Assembly: GCA_907165275.2 (NCBI GenBank)
Contig: CAJRBF020000002.1
Span: forward strand, 1,178,001 to 1,242,000
Direction: 5' to 3'
From: Zygaena filipendulae
Taxonomy: Eukaryota; Arthropoda; Insecta; Lepidoptera; Zygaenidae
DNA: 64,000 nt
The notes beneath the pieces were generated by a model. It made no database searches. It was not told the DNA's origin and worked only from the letters and a program-made list of their open reading frames with translations. Both the position numbers and the translations under genes were made by a program. The stretch's first letter is position 1. Each line of letters starts with the position of its first letter. This document shows positions 33,991 through 44,394 of the stretch, one piece after another.

Positions 33991-34459
33991 ATCCCCCCCC
34001 AAAGTTTAATGGAACACTGTGGAATTTAACTTTTAATCTCCTAACGCCGCCTAAGTATGTTATAAATTTATTTTGGTTTTTGGGAAACGACCGCCCCAAC
34101 GCCCCTCCAACCACATTCACTGGTAACCAATACAACACTGAAACGCATTAACCGATCTCTGAACGTTGTTATCTCTAAATTGATATTTTTATTTTATCTC
34201 GTTGAACGAAAAAATTCTGATGACGTTATTTAACCGCAAGTTGTTAGTATTAAATTTCGAATTATACTGATACGCCAATTGAATGTGATTGAGTCATTTC
34301 TCACTGACCCAATTTATTTAATCAAAATAAATTTACAATCACATTATTATTTTAGGTTACATAAGTTGTTTAGTTATATTAATCTAAATCACATAAGTTG
34401 TTTACATCTTATACCTAACTTACATTAGTTTGACATTTATTAGTTACTAGCACTTTTAT
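33991..34459 (-). other. 3' untranslated part and polypurine tract of the element
   Basis: On the sense strand it ends TTTGGGGGGGGATT just before the 3' LTR, a polypurine tract. No env-like ORF. Confidence 0.65.
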
Positions 34460-35930
34460 TTATTTATAGTATTTATATAAATGAATCGCGTTATAATTTC
34501 CTTTCAAGGTTCCGGTGTTTACGTCGTGTAACGTATATACATTATTAAAAGGCACCGCAGCCACTACATAAGGACCCTCATATAAGAACTCAAACTTTTT
34601 AGTTTCTTTCCTATCCTTAACAGACCTATTGTCTTTCGGAATTTTTACCAAGTCTCCTACTTGAAACAAAATTAATCTGTGTTTTCTATCGTATTTCGAA
34701 CGACGCATTAAGCTTGGATTTTTCAGATTTTCCCGAACTAAATTTCTAACACGTTCTAAATTCAAAGGTTCTCTTTCGAGTTTAAGTTTATCGTCGAATG
34801 AAATTTTATTCGATTCGCCGTACATAATTTCACACGGTGTGAAGCCTGTACTATCGTGATGACTATTATTATATAATCCCTCCAAGGCTGGTAAGATAGT
34901 TGGCCAAGACTTATGATTCGCGCGACAATAAGTCCTGAACAACCTACCCAACTCCTTGTTTACTCGCTCTACGGTGTTAGGTCTAGGATTTCTTACAGTC
35001 GTATAAATTGGTTTACAACCTAACGCCCTTACACCCCCTTTCCAAACTATACTAATAAATTGTTTTCCATTATCCGTCATAATGGCTTTTGGTTTGATTA
35101 TTTCCGTAAAATGTTTAAATTTAGTTAAAACGCTTTTCCCGGTTGCATTTTTCAATGAATACATTTTAATAAACTTACTAAACGAATCTTGAAACACTAT
35201 TATAAATCTGGCCCCGAGATTACCCGCTGGTAATGGCCCATAAAGATCCGCCATAACTATATCTCCTATGTCCCTAGTCAATATTGATTGACACGGCCCT
35301 ACATATTTTATATTTTCGCTCTTCGACATTTGACAAATATGACAAACCTTAACCCTCTTCCTAACATCTTTGGTAAGTGAACCCCAGTAAAATCTATCTC
35401 TAATATATTTAATTATTTTATAAGCACCTTGATGACCCATCTCAAGGTGCACCTGATCAATTACATCATTAACTAAACTTCTTGGAAGGTACACGACTTC
35501 CCTGCGCATTTCTATTGAATCATAATACAAGATATTATCCCGCAATTTGCAACGTAAGGTAATTCTATCAGATCTACACTGCGCAACACTTATACGTCCT
35601 AAACGTTCTCTAATATTTTTAATTTCGTTATCTAATGACTGTAACTCCGATAATTTATTTAATTTTTCCTTGAGCTCAACGTTGTCCGCGCTCTCCACGT
35701 ATAGTATCTCGAAACATTTTTCCCTATCCTCTTGTATTTGTTTACCGGCAGGAAGATACCTTGACAATATGTCTGCAACCAAATTTTGTCTGCCCGATAT
35801 GTGTTCCACCGTGTAATCGAATTGTTCTAAATATAATATCCAACGCGTAACCCTACTGTTATACAACTTCCAGTTTTTAATAAATGTTAACGCCTTATGA
35901 TCTGTTTTGATCGTAAATTTTGCTCCCCGT
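34460..35930 (-). CDS. RNase H end plus integrase (gypsy-like pol fragment)
   Basis: The frame is open from about 35930, with the first ATG at 35866. It begins in RNase H (TIKTDHKALTFI, then ISGRQNLVADILSRY). Next is the integrase H2C2 finger (MGHQGAYKII...CHICQMSKS). The DDE core follows: D in MADLYGPLPAG, D in MTDNGKQF, E in NTVERVNKELG. The C-terminal domain carries FQVGDLVKIPK. The domain looks full length. Upstream, it joins the fragment at 35887-36438 through a one-base frameshift near 35935. Confidence 0.88.
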
Positions 35931-36438
35931 AAATACGTTTCGAACTTTTAATACTACTAATTATCGCGTAAAACTCTTGTTCTGTAACTGTCCAATTTAA
36001 TTCCGGCCCCTTCAACGTTCTACTGTGATACCCTAATACTTTCATTTCATTTTTGTCATCTAACTGATAGAGTACCCCAGCTAACCCTATGCCTGAGCTA
36101 TCTGTTTGTAAATAATATGGTTTATTAAAATCTGGATGATGTAACATTACCGTCTGTATGAATCTAGTTTTTAATAATTCGAACGCCCTCTGTTCCTCAC
36201 TACCCCATTTCCACGCCTGAAGCTTCTTTAATAACTTACATAACGGTAAGATTAATATACTATAATCACGAATTAATCTACGATAGAAATTGCAAAGTCC
36301 TAAGAACGCGCGTAATTGTTTTAGCTTTTTAGGTTGCGGAAAATCTCTAATACTCTTCAATTTATCTGGGTCCGAATTAGCGCCTTGTCGCTTACCCATT
36401 TTAAACGTTTTTAATTTTAATTGTTTTTTATTTATCAC
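35887..36438 (-). pseudogene. reverse transcriptase thumb and RNase H fragment
   Basis: After about 20 residues of unrelated sequence the frame gives DPDKLKSIRDFPQPKKLKQL and LRAFLGLCNFYRRLI, the thumb of gypsy RTs. RNase H follows (LQTDSSGIGLAGVLYQ, NWTVTEQEFYAIISSIK). The catalytic RT fingers and palm, protease and gag are absent. The join near residue 20 marks the internal deletion. The frame then runs out (RSKQIIRR stop) because of a single-base shift, and RNase H resumes in the neighbouring frame. Confidence 0.85.
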
Positions 36439-36959
36439 TTATTTCACTACTTTAATCGAACTAAGGGAAATTAACTGATTTAAATTTCTAAATTGCGATC
36501 GAAAATGTTTTATATTTGTTAAAAGTTTTTACGTATAATCACACTAACACTAGCTGATCGACCTTGGACAATTTAATCGGTTAAAGTTTATTTTTACACT
36601 GTTTTACGCTTCTATTCTTCAAAAGTTTTAACTTCAATATAAATTTCCATTCCTTAGCAATCTGCAAAGAAATGCAAACTTATAATACCCCCCCCCTGAC
36701 TTTTATAATGCAAACACCTTCAGGCCGAAGTCCAATCTCAAGACCTTTCCATTTTCACAAGCAACAATTTGTAGGGATTTTACCCCTACTTGAAATTTAC
36801 TTTAACTAGCCATGACGATCCCGATTTTACGTTAATTTAATTTAACCTGATTAGGAATCCTGGTTTACTACGACATCAATTTGTAGGGTGTAACCCCCAC
36901 GTCATTATGTTTAAATAGCCATGCATTTATTGACCTAGGCCATTTGTATTTATTCTAGT

Positions 36960-37128
36960 CAACCATGCGATACGCTGTCGCGGTCGTTTATATTTATTTG
37001 ATTCAACCATGCGATACGCTGTCGCGGTCGTTTATTCGTATGTAAGCCAACCATGCGATTCACTGTCGCGGTCACTTTTACATTTATGCAAGCCAACCAT
37101 GCGATTCGCTGTCGCGGTCGCTTTTACA
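36960..37128 (-). repeat. four-unit tandem repeat in the leader
   Basis: Four units of 44-46 bp, each containing AACCATGCGAT and CGCTGTCGCGGTC variants, begin at about 36960, 37004, 37049 and 37095. Placed between primer site and coding region, where packaging or translation signals would lie. Confidence 0.85.
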
Positions 37129-37147
37129 TTTCTAACTTAGCCATTAT

Positions 37148-37163
37148 CCTGGTCACGGCACCA
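37148..37163 (-). other. primer-binding site, tRNA-His type
   Basis: The sense strand reads TGGTGCCGTGACCAGG three bases from the 5' LTR end. Its complement, CCTGGTCACGGCACCA, is the 3' end expected for insect tRNA-His including CCA, from memory. Confidence 0.7.
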
Positions 37164-37166
37164 ATT

Positions 37167-39851
37167 TGTAACTTACCCCCCCTCGCGCTACTTCCTCCGA
37201 TCTACTTCTTACTACGATGATCTCTAATTTGGCCTGATTGTCTAGTGGTTAGGACTCTAAATTCGTTGTGTGCAGTAACCTATGATCCTTTTAGGTTGAG
37301 ATTGAACTATCGTCTTAGTATTTGCATCATAGTTTTCGCTTGGTTAAGTTTATAGCTAAGATTCTAAAGTTAATACATGAACGATCTCTAATTTATGCTT
37401 AGCGAATACACGGACGGTTTTAGATTAGTACACGGACGAATCCCTATTTTTATTGCTTCGTGCGACCTCTTTCCTAACTTTAGGTGGATGATCTATTTTT
37501 AATCTATTTGTGTGGATGATCTAGTTTTGTTAGTTTGTTTGTGACGACCTGCCTCCCTAACATTATATCGATGTCCTATTTTATTAGTTTGTTTTTGCGG
37601 CCTAATCTATTGGCTTGTAGGCTAAGTTTGAATAATCTTGACTCTTATGTTTGTCTATCCCTACAATCTGTTTTAGTTTGTGTTTGTCGGTTTAACCACG
37701 GTCAATATCTTGTCAAAAGCTACCATTCCTGGCTCAGATGGCTCAGACATTGCCAGGACGCATAAATATATTTAATAAACCACCCAGACGATTCTATTCC
37801 AAGGTCGACCAGATTTTGTCCCCTCAGCATGACGCAAGCATTGGCCACAGGAACCTCAAGTACTACGTGAAATGATTGTTGGCACTGCAACCAATCCCGA
37901 CGTCAAACCGAAGGTAAGGCTTCCAGTTAATACATAAGTATTCGCCGGAAGGTGGTATAGCCCCTCCTGCGCTATTCCACGGTGATGACCATCCAGCACA
38001 ATGCCTTCGTCACCTCCCCCAACCTGTTTCACAAGGTAGAGGATCATTCTAGATGGTTACATCTAAGATCATTCACCAGCGTCCGTTTCAGGAATCCAGT
38101 GAGGAGACTGTACGTCCCCAGTCCGAAGACTACCGCCGCGTTGGAGCCATGGTGAGCCCTTGAATATGTGCCAGCCCGAAGACCAGGGTTGGGTGGGACC
38201 ACCACAAACCAAACCCCAGCACAGTGATCCAAAATTGTATGTGTGTGTTGTCGGAGACCAATCTCTCCCTGGAACCTGGAACTTCAGCTGATGAACTCTC
38301 TGTCATACTGCAAGCAGTGAGGCCGTAGCCTAGCCGTAGCTGTAGAGTTGAATGGCTCTCTCTCCCCTGTGAACCCACTCGGGCATCCAACTCGTTCTGC
38401 CACATCAGAACATTGGCAAGCACATCGTGTTGAAAAACACAAAGGTTGCCGAGAATCTAGCGTCAGCGACGAGGTCGCCAACAGCCGATCCCCCAGCCTC
38501 TGCACAACGGTCTCGATCGCAAAGCGCAGGGACCTACGTAAGCATACATGTGGTTGCGAGTCACAGTAGCTCCAGTCTGTCTCCGCAGCCAGCAATCGAG
38601 CCACAGAGCACATTGGCCCCTCGATAATATTTGTAATAAAAAGAAAGGTAAAACAGAAAGAAGAGCGAACAACCCTTCCCTGGTGTAGGAGAGGGCCGGC
38701 ATCTCCAGTCAGCCGCATCGGTGATATGTAGATTGAATAACACGGAAGGCGTTGTTATTCAAGGTAAGGTACAAGGCGCACAACGAAACTCGTCACGGCG
38801 CAGATGACTCAAGGCGCGGATTTTTACCCATCTACGCCATCATACGCTCGCGACGTGCAATGTCCAACCGTTCAAGATTAGAGTTCCGTTTGCTTCGAGC
38901 CTATTTGGTACTGTGATTTGAAGATCCTTCCTCGTGACTAATGTTTTCAGGTCTACGCTCGAGATATCCTAACGGACGTCAAGTGCACTGACAGACCTTC
39001 GCACAAAAACATTAAACCACTCTGCGCTATCGCTCGCTCAACAAGACTATTCGTAACGAACCGTCTTTTGTAATGATAAAAATCAATACAAATATTCTAC
39101 TCAAAGCATCTCGTTCACGAAGCACATCGGCCCACATACGCTTTCATGCGACCACCAAGTATCACAATCGCGCATGCTCGCCTCTGCACAACGCAATCAG
39201 GACACAATGCGTAATGACGAAACTTTCAGGTCGCGTGTACGAATCCTTGCACAAACCGATAAATCGTTCTGCGCGCAGACCGTTCGACCACGACGTACTT
39301 TGCATGTATATTATTTATTAAAAAATTTGTATGAGAAAATAAATTTTTATGTTTGATAAATGTGCAATAATATTATATTTATTGTCCCTTAGAGGTTCCC
39401 TCCCCATCGCATTCGTTTATTATTACACTATTATCAATTTACTTCCCCAACAAACTTTTGTCGTCAGGACATTTTTTCACCTCCGTATTCCCCGTAGATA
39501 TACGGCTCGTGGATACTGGCGGTGCGTTCAGCCCTGTATTCCGAGACGCCTGCATGGGGGGATTCGCGTTTTCTAACTTGCTCCTATACTCTCGAAATTC
39601 AATATACATTTGGTATTCCCTAATACAAGCACTTTCTTTCATATAATATTTTGTTCTAACTTCTTTAGTTTAGGAGTTATTATTGATAAACGTACTAAAA
39701 CTTGTTTTCGATGTTATTTGAACCGCAATGTCCTCTAATATGTTTTAAATGTAATTTTATAGGTGTATTTTATTATCTTCTATACTTTAATAATTATTTA
39801 AGATTTTAATTATAACCAAAAAAATTTTGTAGGACCTTATGGGTCGTCACA
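37167..39851 (-). repeat. giant 5' LTR (copy E) of the gypsy-like element
   Basis: 2,685 bp, partner of copy D. Right outer flank TGAG (39852-39855). Contains the same 144-codon sense ORF (38284-38718). Confidence 0.92.
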
Positions 39852-39855
39852 TGAG

Positions 39856-41100
39856 GAAGAAAGAGATTCGAAATTTATGATTTTAATTATATTTCAAAGA
39901 TTGAACTAGAATATAAGTGAGACTACTGATGCAGCCGTTTCTTAATAAAGACAGTGAATAATCTCATAATCTAACACAAATAGTGACGATTTCCGTAACT
40001 ACAAGGCACAGGGGTTCATATTGATACGTATTTCAAGCTCTTTTATTATATAACCATATTGTTATACAAAAAGTACTGAACATTTTTTAATTGTATCATC
40101 CAAGTTCGAAATTGACTACTTCGTGGTTTATAACTAAAATATCAGTCGTGTGTGTCTATGTCTGTTTTAAATATGTGATAAACAACGTGGTAGCTACATG
40201 CACTGTATGTAGGTTACCTGAATGATGTGGTGGCTATTGGGTGTCTAAACAGCGAGGTGGCCATTTAGATGATGTCTATGAAGAATGAATGATGGATTGT
40301 TTATGAAGGCGAGGTGGCCTTAGATGACGATGCTATAGTTTGATGAAAAGGCGAGGTGGCCTTAGTAACCAGAGGGGTGGCACTTTACATGAGGAGATCC
40401 AAATAACAATATGGAATTTACTAAAATTCTGTTCTCATGAGTAATGAATTAGTTGACTCTTTGTTTTGTTTTGTTAGGAAATCTATCAAGCATAACCGTA
40501 ATATGTCATCAAGTATAACGTTTCGAGGCTCATGCTATCGCAAGCTCTTGAGTTACAGATATTAAGTGGGTCAAAACTTTTTCTTTCTCAGTGTTAAGTA
40601 TGCGTAAAGAATGTATATCAAAGTCTTTGTTATTTTAACTTTGAATAGGTAATTTATTGTATTCCGTCAAGCATTGTATTATTAGTATTTCGTGAAAGTG
40701 TGTACTTGATATTAGTAAACATTTATTTTATGAGACCGTGCACTTGATAGGTGTAACTAGTAAACATTCCCGATGAAGCTATTTTTTTTTTGTTTGTTCC
40801 AAAAACTCTTCATTACACAATAATTGACAAATGTTATTTAACTTGGATAGGAAGTTAAACCATTTCCCAGGCTTAACCTTGATGAACGTTATTGTACATC
40901 TGTTGTAACAAATAAATTAAAATAACAGTATGAAAGGGTTATGTGTATTAGAAATGACTATACATGTGAAACATATTGGGAATATATGGGTTGTGGATAC
41001 TTTAACGTACGTAACGTACCTACGTGCATACTTACAACCCATGTCCAATTTCTGTTTTTAGTCGCTAAAAACATATGCGTCAAATTGAGAACCTCCTCCT
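39856..41100. other. non-coding flank with a short degenerate repeat
   Basis: At 40248-40385 GCGAGGTGGCC recurs at irregular 40-60-bp spacing, which recalls an LTR or leader of another element. The last bases (GAGAACCTCCTCCT) join across the Maverick to CCTTTTTGGGAAGTCGG, a common moth repeat. No gene seen. Confidence 0.45.
41095..41100. repeat. Maverick left target-site duplication
   Basis: CCTCCT, repeated at 62398-62403 directly outside the right terminus. A 6-bp duplication is the Maverick/Polinton norm. Confidence 0.9.
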
Positions 41101-41238
41101 AGTAGGTATATATTGTATGTTCTGGACCACTTCGTTCTTTCGCAATGAGCGAGCTCGTGCTCGCTCGCGAAATCACTCCGATGGTCCAGACCATACAATA
41201 TATACCAATCAAAATGCTTCACTTGTCGGATCGATCAT
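41101..41238 (+). repeat. Maverick left terminal inverted repeat
   Basis: 138 bp starting AGTAGGTATATATTG, inverted at 62260-62397 with few differences. The outer 107 bp also form a long imperfect hairpin: GGTATATATTGTATG plus TCTGGACCA pairs with TGGTCCAGA and CATACAATATATACC, with inner GAGCGAGC/GCTCGCTC arms. Confidence 0.92.
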
Positions 41239-41640
41239 TTATTTGATCAACCATGCAACAAAACAACGAATGTCGTTCTTTCGCCAGGAGCGGTGAAAAC
41301 AATAATTATTATAATATACTGATTTAAAAAATGTATCTGTCATATGGATCATGCAAAGATTCACATGTCGATCGTACAACAAAAAACAAACAATAATAAC
41401 CCGTTTGCATGTTTAGTTACCAAATTATGAGTAAATAAAAACATACCTGAACTATCTGCCTGTACCGCGGAACCATCATGTGAACTATTAAGTATTTTCA
41501 TCACACATAAGCACATACAAGTTATACGTAAAAACTTTGAATTTAATAATTGAATTATACTTATGTTAGAAACTATTATGTTCACTATATTGTCAGATGT
41601 CTCTCCACAGTTAATGTTGAAGCATATATTTAAACTCAGT

Positions 41641-41786
41641 ACCAGATTGGCTCAACGATCTTCAAAGTTTCAGATTTTCAGGCTAGATTGCTCAAGTCGT
41701 CGCCGAATCAAATTCGGCACCAGATTGGCTCAACGATCTTCTGTAAATCAGAAACTAGGGCTAGATTGCTCAAGTCGTCACTGAGT
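41641..41786 (+). repeat. subterminal tandem repeat with hairpin
   Basis: Two units (41641-41718 and 41719-41786) share ACCAGATTGGCTCAACGATC and CTAGATTGCTCAAGTCGTC. The first ends in GCCGAATCAAATTCGGC (41702-41718), a perfect 6-bp-stem hairpin. A third weak echo (ATCAGATTGACTCGAGG) begins near 41812. Confidence 0.85.
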
Positions 41787-42903
41787 TATAAATAAAGCAC
41801 ATATTTTGTGATCAGATTGACTCGAGGACACCATAACTTTACGCAGTGAACACAAAGATTCTAAGCACTCGCAGTGTCTAAATCGCAACAGCAGAGACTG
41901 TACTGTACTGTATGTTTCCCTTCGCTTCGCTTACTACTTATCTTTATTTTTTTACTTACCTTTGACATTCGGTACGGTTAGCAAATATTATGTAATAACC
42001 ACACATGTTTCTGTTTAAATGGTTCATGTATGTCTTTATTACGTTGCATTAATAAACATACAGTTAATCTGAGAATTTAACGCAAAACATAAATTATTAT
42101 GTAGAAAAACGAAATACGAAAACTCATGAAAATTGGTCTATTTGGAAATTATGACAGTGATAACGAAGTCTTAAAGCTGGAACTATTTCCCGCGGTTTAC
42201 AAAAAATATTTGCTTATATTTAAGAGGTATAAAATATAATTTTTATGACTTCACTTATCGTTTGTAGGTACTGTTTCTGCAATCAGTACGTATACTTATT
42301 GTTCTCATAACTCTAAAGTGCTGATCACCACGGTTCCACGGTCCGCGTATGTTTATTATTTATAAAATTCGATGAAATGTCATCGCGCGCCGTCGCTTTC
42401 CCATCAAGTTGGATCTAAATATAACTAAAATACGATTTTCTGTCTGTAATATCGAGATAACTCTGTTCTAAAAAACTCAACTGAGTGTTATTTGCATTTG
42501 TAAAAACATTAATAACCATTTAAATGTTCTATATTTTTTTATCTCTATCCATCCAAACAATCTTCAGAATTGTTGAAAGGTTTTTCATAAAATTTGATAT
42601 ACCTACTTATACTTTGGGTTCAAAAATGCCATACCTACTTATCATTCCGTAAAAAAAAAAATGTCTGAGAGAGTTTGGAATTCATGTGAGCGAAACCGAG
42701 GAAATAACTGGTAGATAATACATGAGAATAGTATCATTGGTGATACCGGTAAGTAAGTATTTGCTTGGCATGCAGTAACTTGTTACAATGGAAATAATTG
42801 AACCATTGCACTTGACACATAATAGATGCGGCATATTGATGAGAAACTTATGAATCTAGTCCATTCTTTAATAAGTTTGAAATTTTATTTTAACATTTAC
42901 ATT

Positions 42904-42977
42904 TTTGAAGTTTCAATTTTCGGTTATATTTCGAAAAATATACTTGTATTCTGCAATCGCATAACGTAATTCAATGT
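42904..42977 (+). repeat. direct repeat left of the IAP gene
   Basis: The block with GGTTATATTTCGAAAA and TATTCTGCAATCGCATAACG is matched at 43851-43924, roughly three quarters identical by eye. The pair brackets the IAP gene. Confidence 0.75.
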
Positions 42978-43097
42978 ACATCGGGAATAAATAATACACA
43001 CAACGATAATATTATATATTTAGCGTGTTTAATCCAAACAAATTTAATGTCATAACAGGTATTTACCAAAAAATTACTCTAAATTATTGTTTTTCAT

Positions 43098-43679
43098 TCA
43101 AGAGAAATACAACCTTACAACATTTACAATAGGACATCTACACACTGGACAATTGTGAATGGAAAAACTACACGCGGCGCATGCAACCACATGTCCGCAC
43201 GGCGTCAAACATACATTGCACTCTTCATCGAAACAAACTTTACAACACTTGTCTACCTGGCACATTTTCTCGTCAGTTTCGTGAGGAACTTGCGTAGTAG
43301 TGTTGGCGACAACGTTGTTGTGGTGGTGCTCTTTTTGCGCATGTTCTCTAAGCGTCTTAACGTGAGGGTCTATATAATTGGTGTCTGCACCGAACATGCC
43401 GCACTCGTCGCGATCAAATGATGTATCAGCAATGGAGCGAAATAGTGGACACCGCGGTGACCACCGCCTGTGTTCTTGGTCAGGTTCGTCGAGTTGCAAC
43501 CAATTCATTATCTCGACATTGCAGTACGCACAACGCACTTCGTCACCGCGGCCTATGAAATAGAAACCACTTTTTGCCAAACTTTCCGGTGACAAGTATG
43601 CCAGTGGCCAATTTACAAATGAGTTTAAACGTTCCTCCTCACTCGACATGGCGCTAGGAGTTTGCCGTTTGTGCGCCAT
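43098..43679 (-). CDS. iap: inhibitor of apoptosis protein (one BIR + RING)
   Basis: 193 residues from ATG 43679. The BIR domain at about 17-82 carries GRGDEVRCAYC and the zinc ligands C50, C53, H70, C77 (EHRRWSPRCPLF). The C-terminal RING at 146-184 has C146, C149, C161, H163, C167, C170, C177, C180 (CKVCFDE...CGHVVAC...CPVCRCP). IAPs of this layout bind caspases or IAP antagonists and act as E3 ubiquitin ligases. Insect and baculovirus IAPs often have two BIRs, so this is a short form similar to viral ones. It lies inside the Maverick on the minus strand, away from the capsid cluster, framed by direct repeats. The frame is intact. Host or baculovirus origin cannot be decided by eye. Confidence 0.93.
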   Translation of the reverse strand: MAHKRQTPSAMSSEEERLNSFVNWPLAYLSPESLAKSGFYFIGRGDEVRCAYCNVEIMNWLQLDEPDQEHRRWSPRCPLFRSIADTSFDRDECGMFGADTNYIDPHVKTLREHAQKEHHHNNVVANTTTQVPHETDEKMCQVDKCCKVCFDEECNVCLTPCGHVVACAACSFSIHNCPVCRCPIVNVVRLYFS

Positions 43680-44394
43680 CTTATCGGTGTAGTATACAAA
43701 TGAGTCGCGCTCAAAGTTTGTCGGGGCAGTCGGTGCGATTTATGGTAGGTAAATAATAGAAAGAGGCGTGGAGGGGATATCAGCGGAAATTATAAACACA
43801 AATGCTCGTATGCATATTTTTATTTCAAGGAACAAATACTTAGTTACTGTTTTCGAGGTTTGAATTTTGGTTATATTTCGAAAATCTACTTTTATTCTGC
43901 AATCGTATAACGCAAATCAATGTGTTCATGAAAAAGTAAGTAGGTACACGTATTTACTGAATTCGTTACGTTACGCTCGATGCCATATCTAGTTCGTTCC
44001 ATCATCTGTGGTAAAGACATTTTGCTTATTTTGTTTTTTTTGCTCTATAAAAACACGGGTGTCAATTAAATGGCATTATAATTAATTCATCTCTTGATTA
44101 AAGTGCATCGACGCAGTAAGGATAAATCAAAAATGTACGTAAGTACTTGCATTATTTACATTTTATTCTAATTTATTGAGAATAATTTGGAGGTTCTATA
44201 TTATGTTTTTAAAGTTATTGTGTGAAGTTGTTGTAAAGTCAGTGTGTTAACAAATTAGGTACACATAATTTAGGATACGCATCTGATTTAAATTATTTGG
44301 CAAGATAAAATGTGTTTAAGAACATGTAATATGTGTTGTGTACTATAAAAAAAAATTAAATAAAATTTATAACAAATAATGTTTTAAATTTCAG
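43680..44394. other. intergenic region with possible promoter
   Basis: Contains the second direct repeat (43851-43924) and CTCTATAAAAACAC at about 44042, a TATA-like box about 90 bp upstream of an ATG at 44133 followed by a GTAAGT donor. That ATG could be the first exon of the spliced gene at 44395. Confidence 0.45.
43851..43924 (+). repeat. direct repeat right of the IAP gene
   Basis: Partner of 42904-42977: GGTTATATTTCGAAAA then TATTCTGCAATCGTATAACG. Confidence 0.75.

Larger units (their letters stand above)
36439..37166 (-). other. 5' leader of the giant-LTR element
   Basis: Non-coding leader. It holds a C-rich/G-rich run near 36689-36698, two related phrases CAATTTGTAGGG (36767 and 36881), a tandem repeat (36960-37128) and the primer site next to the LTR. 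Confidence 0.6.
31306..39851 (-). mobile_element. defective gypsy-like retrotransposon with 2.7-kb LTRs
   Basis: 8,546 bp with target duplication TGAG (31302-31305 and 39852-39855). Sense order is 5' LTR (E), tRNA-His primer site, leader with tandem repeats, truncated RT end, RNase H, integrase, polypurine tract, 3' LTR (D). Gag, protease and most of RT are deleted, and one frameshift splits RNase H, so it cannot move alone. Near-identical LTRs show recent insertion. It is the master copy from which solo LTRs A, B and C can be recognised. Confidence 0.9.
41239..43097. other. left non-coding region of the Maverick
   Basis: Nearly 1.9 kb without a supported ORF. Holds the tandem repeat at 41641-41786 and, at its right end, the first of two direct repeats that frame the IAP gene. 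Confidence 0.5.

Noticed and set aside
34460..36438. Host or viral env gene in the giant-LTR element
   Set aside because: The two ORFs are RT/RNase H and integrase. No signal peptide or transmembrane ORF lies between integrase and the 3' LTR.
36960..37128. CRISPR-like array
   Set aside because: Four diverged 44-46-bp tandem units inside a eukaryotic retrotransposon leader, with no spacer/repeat alternation and no cas genes.
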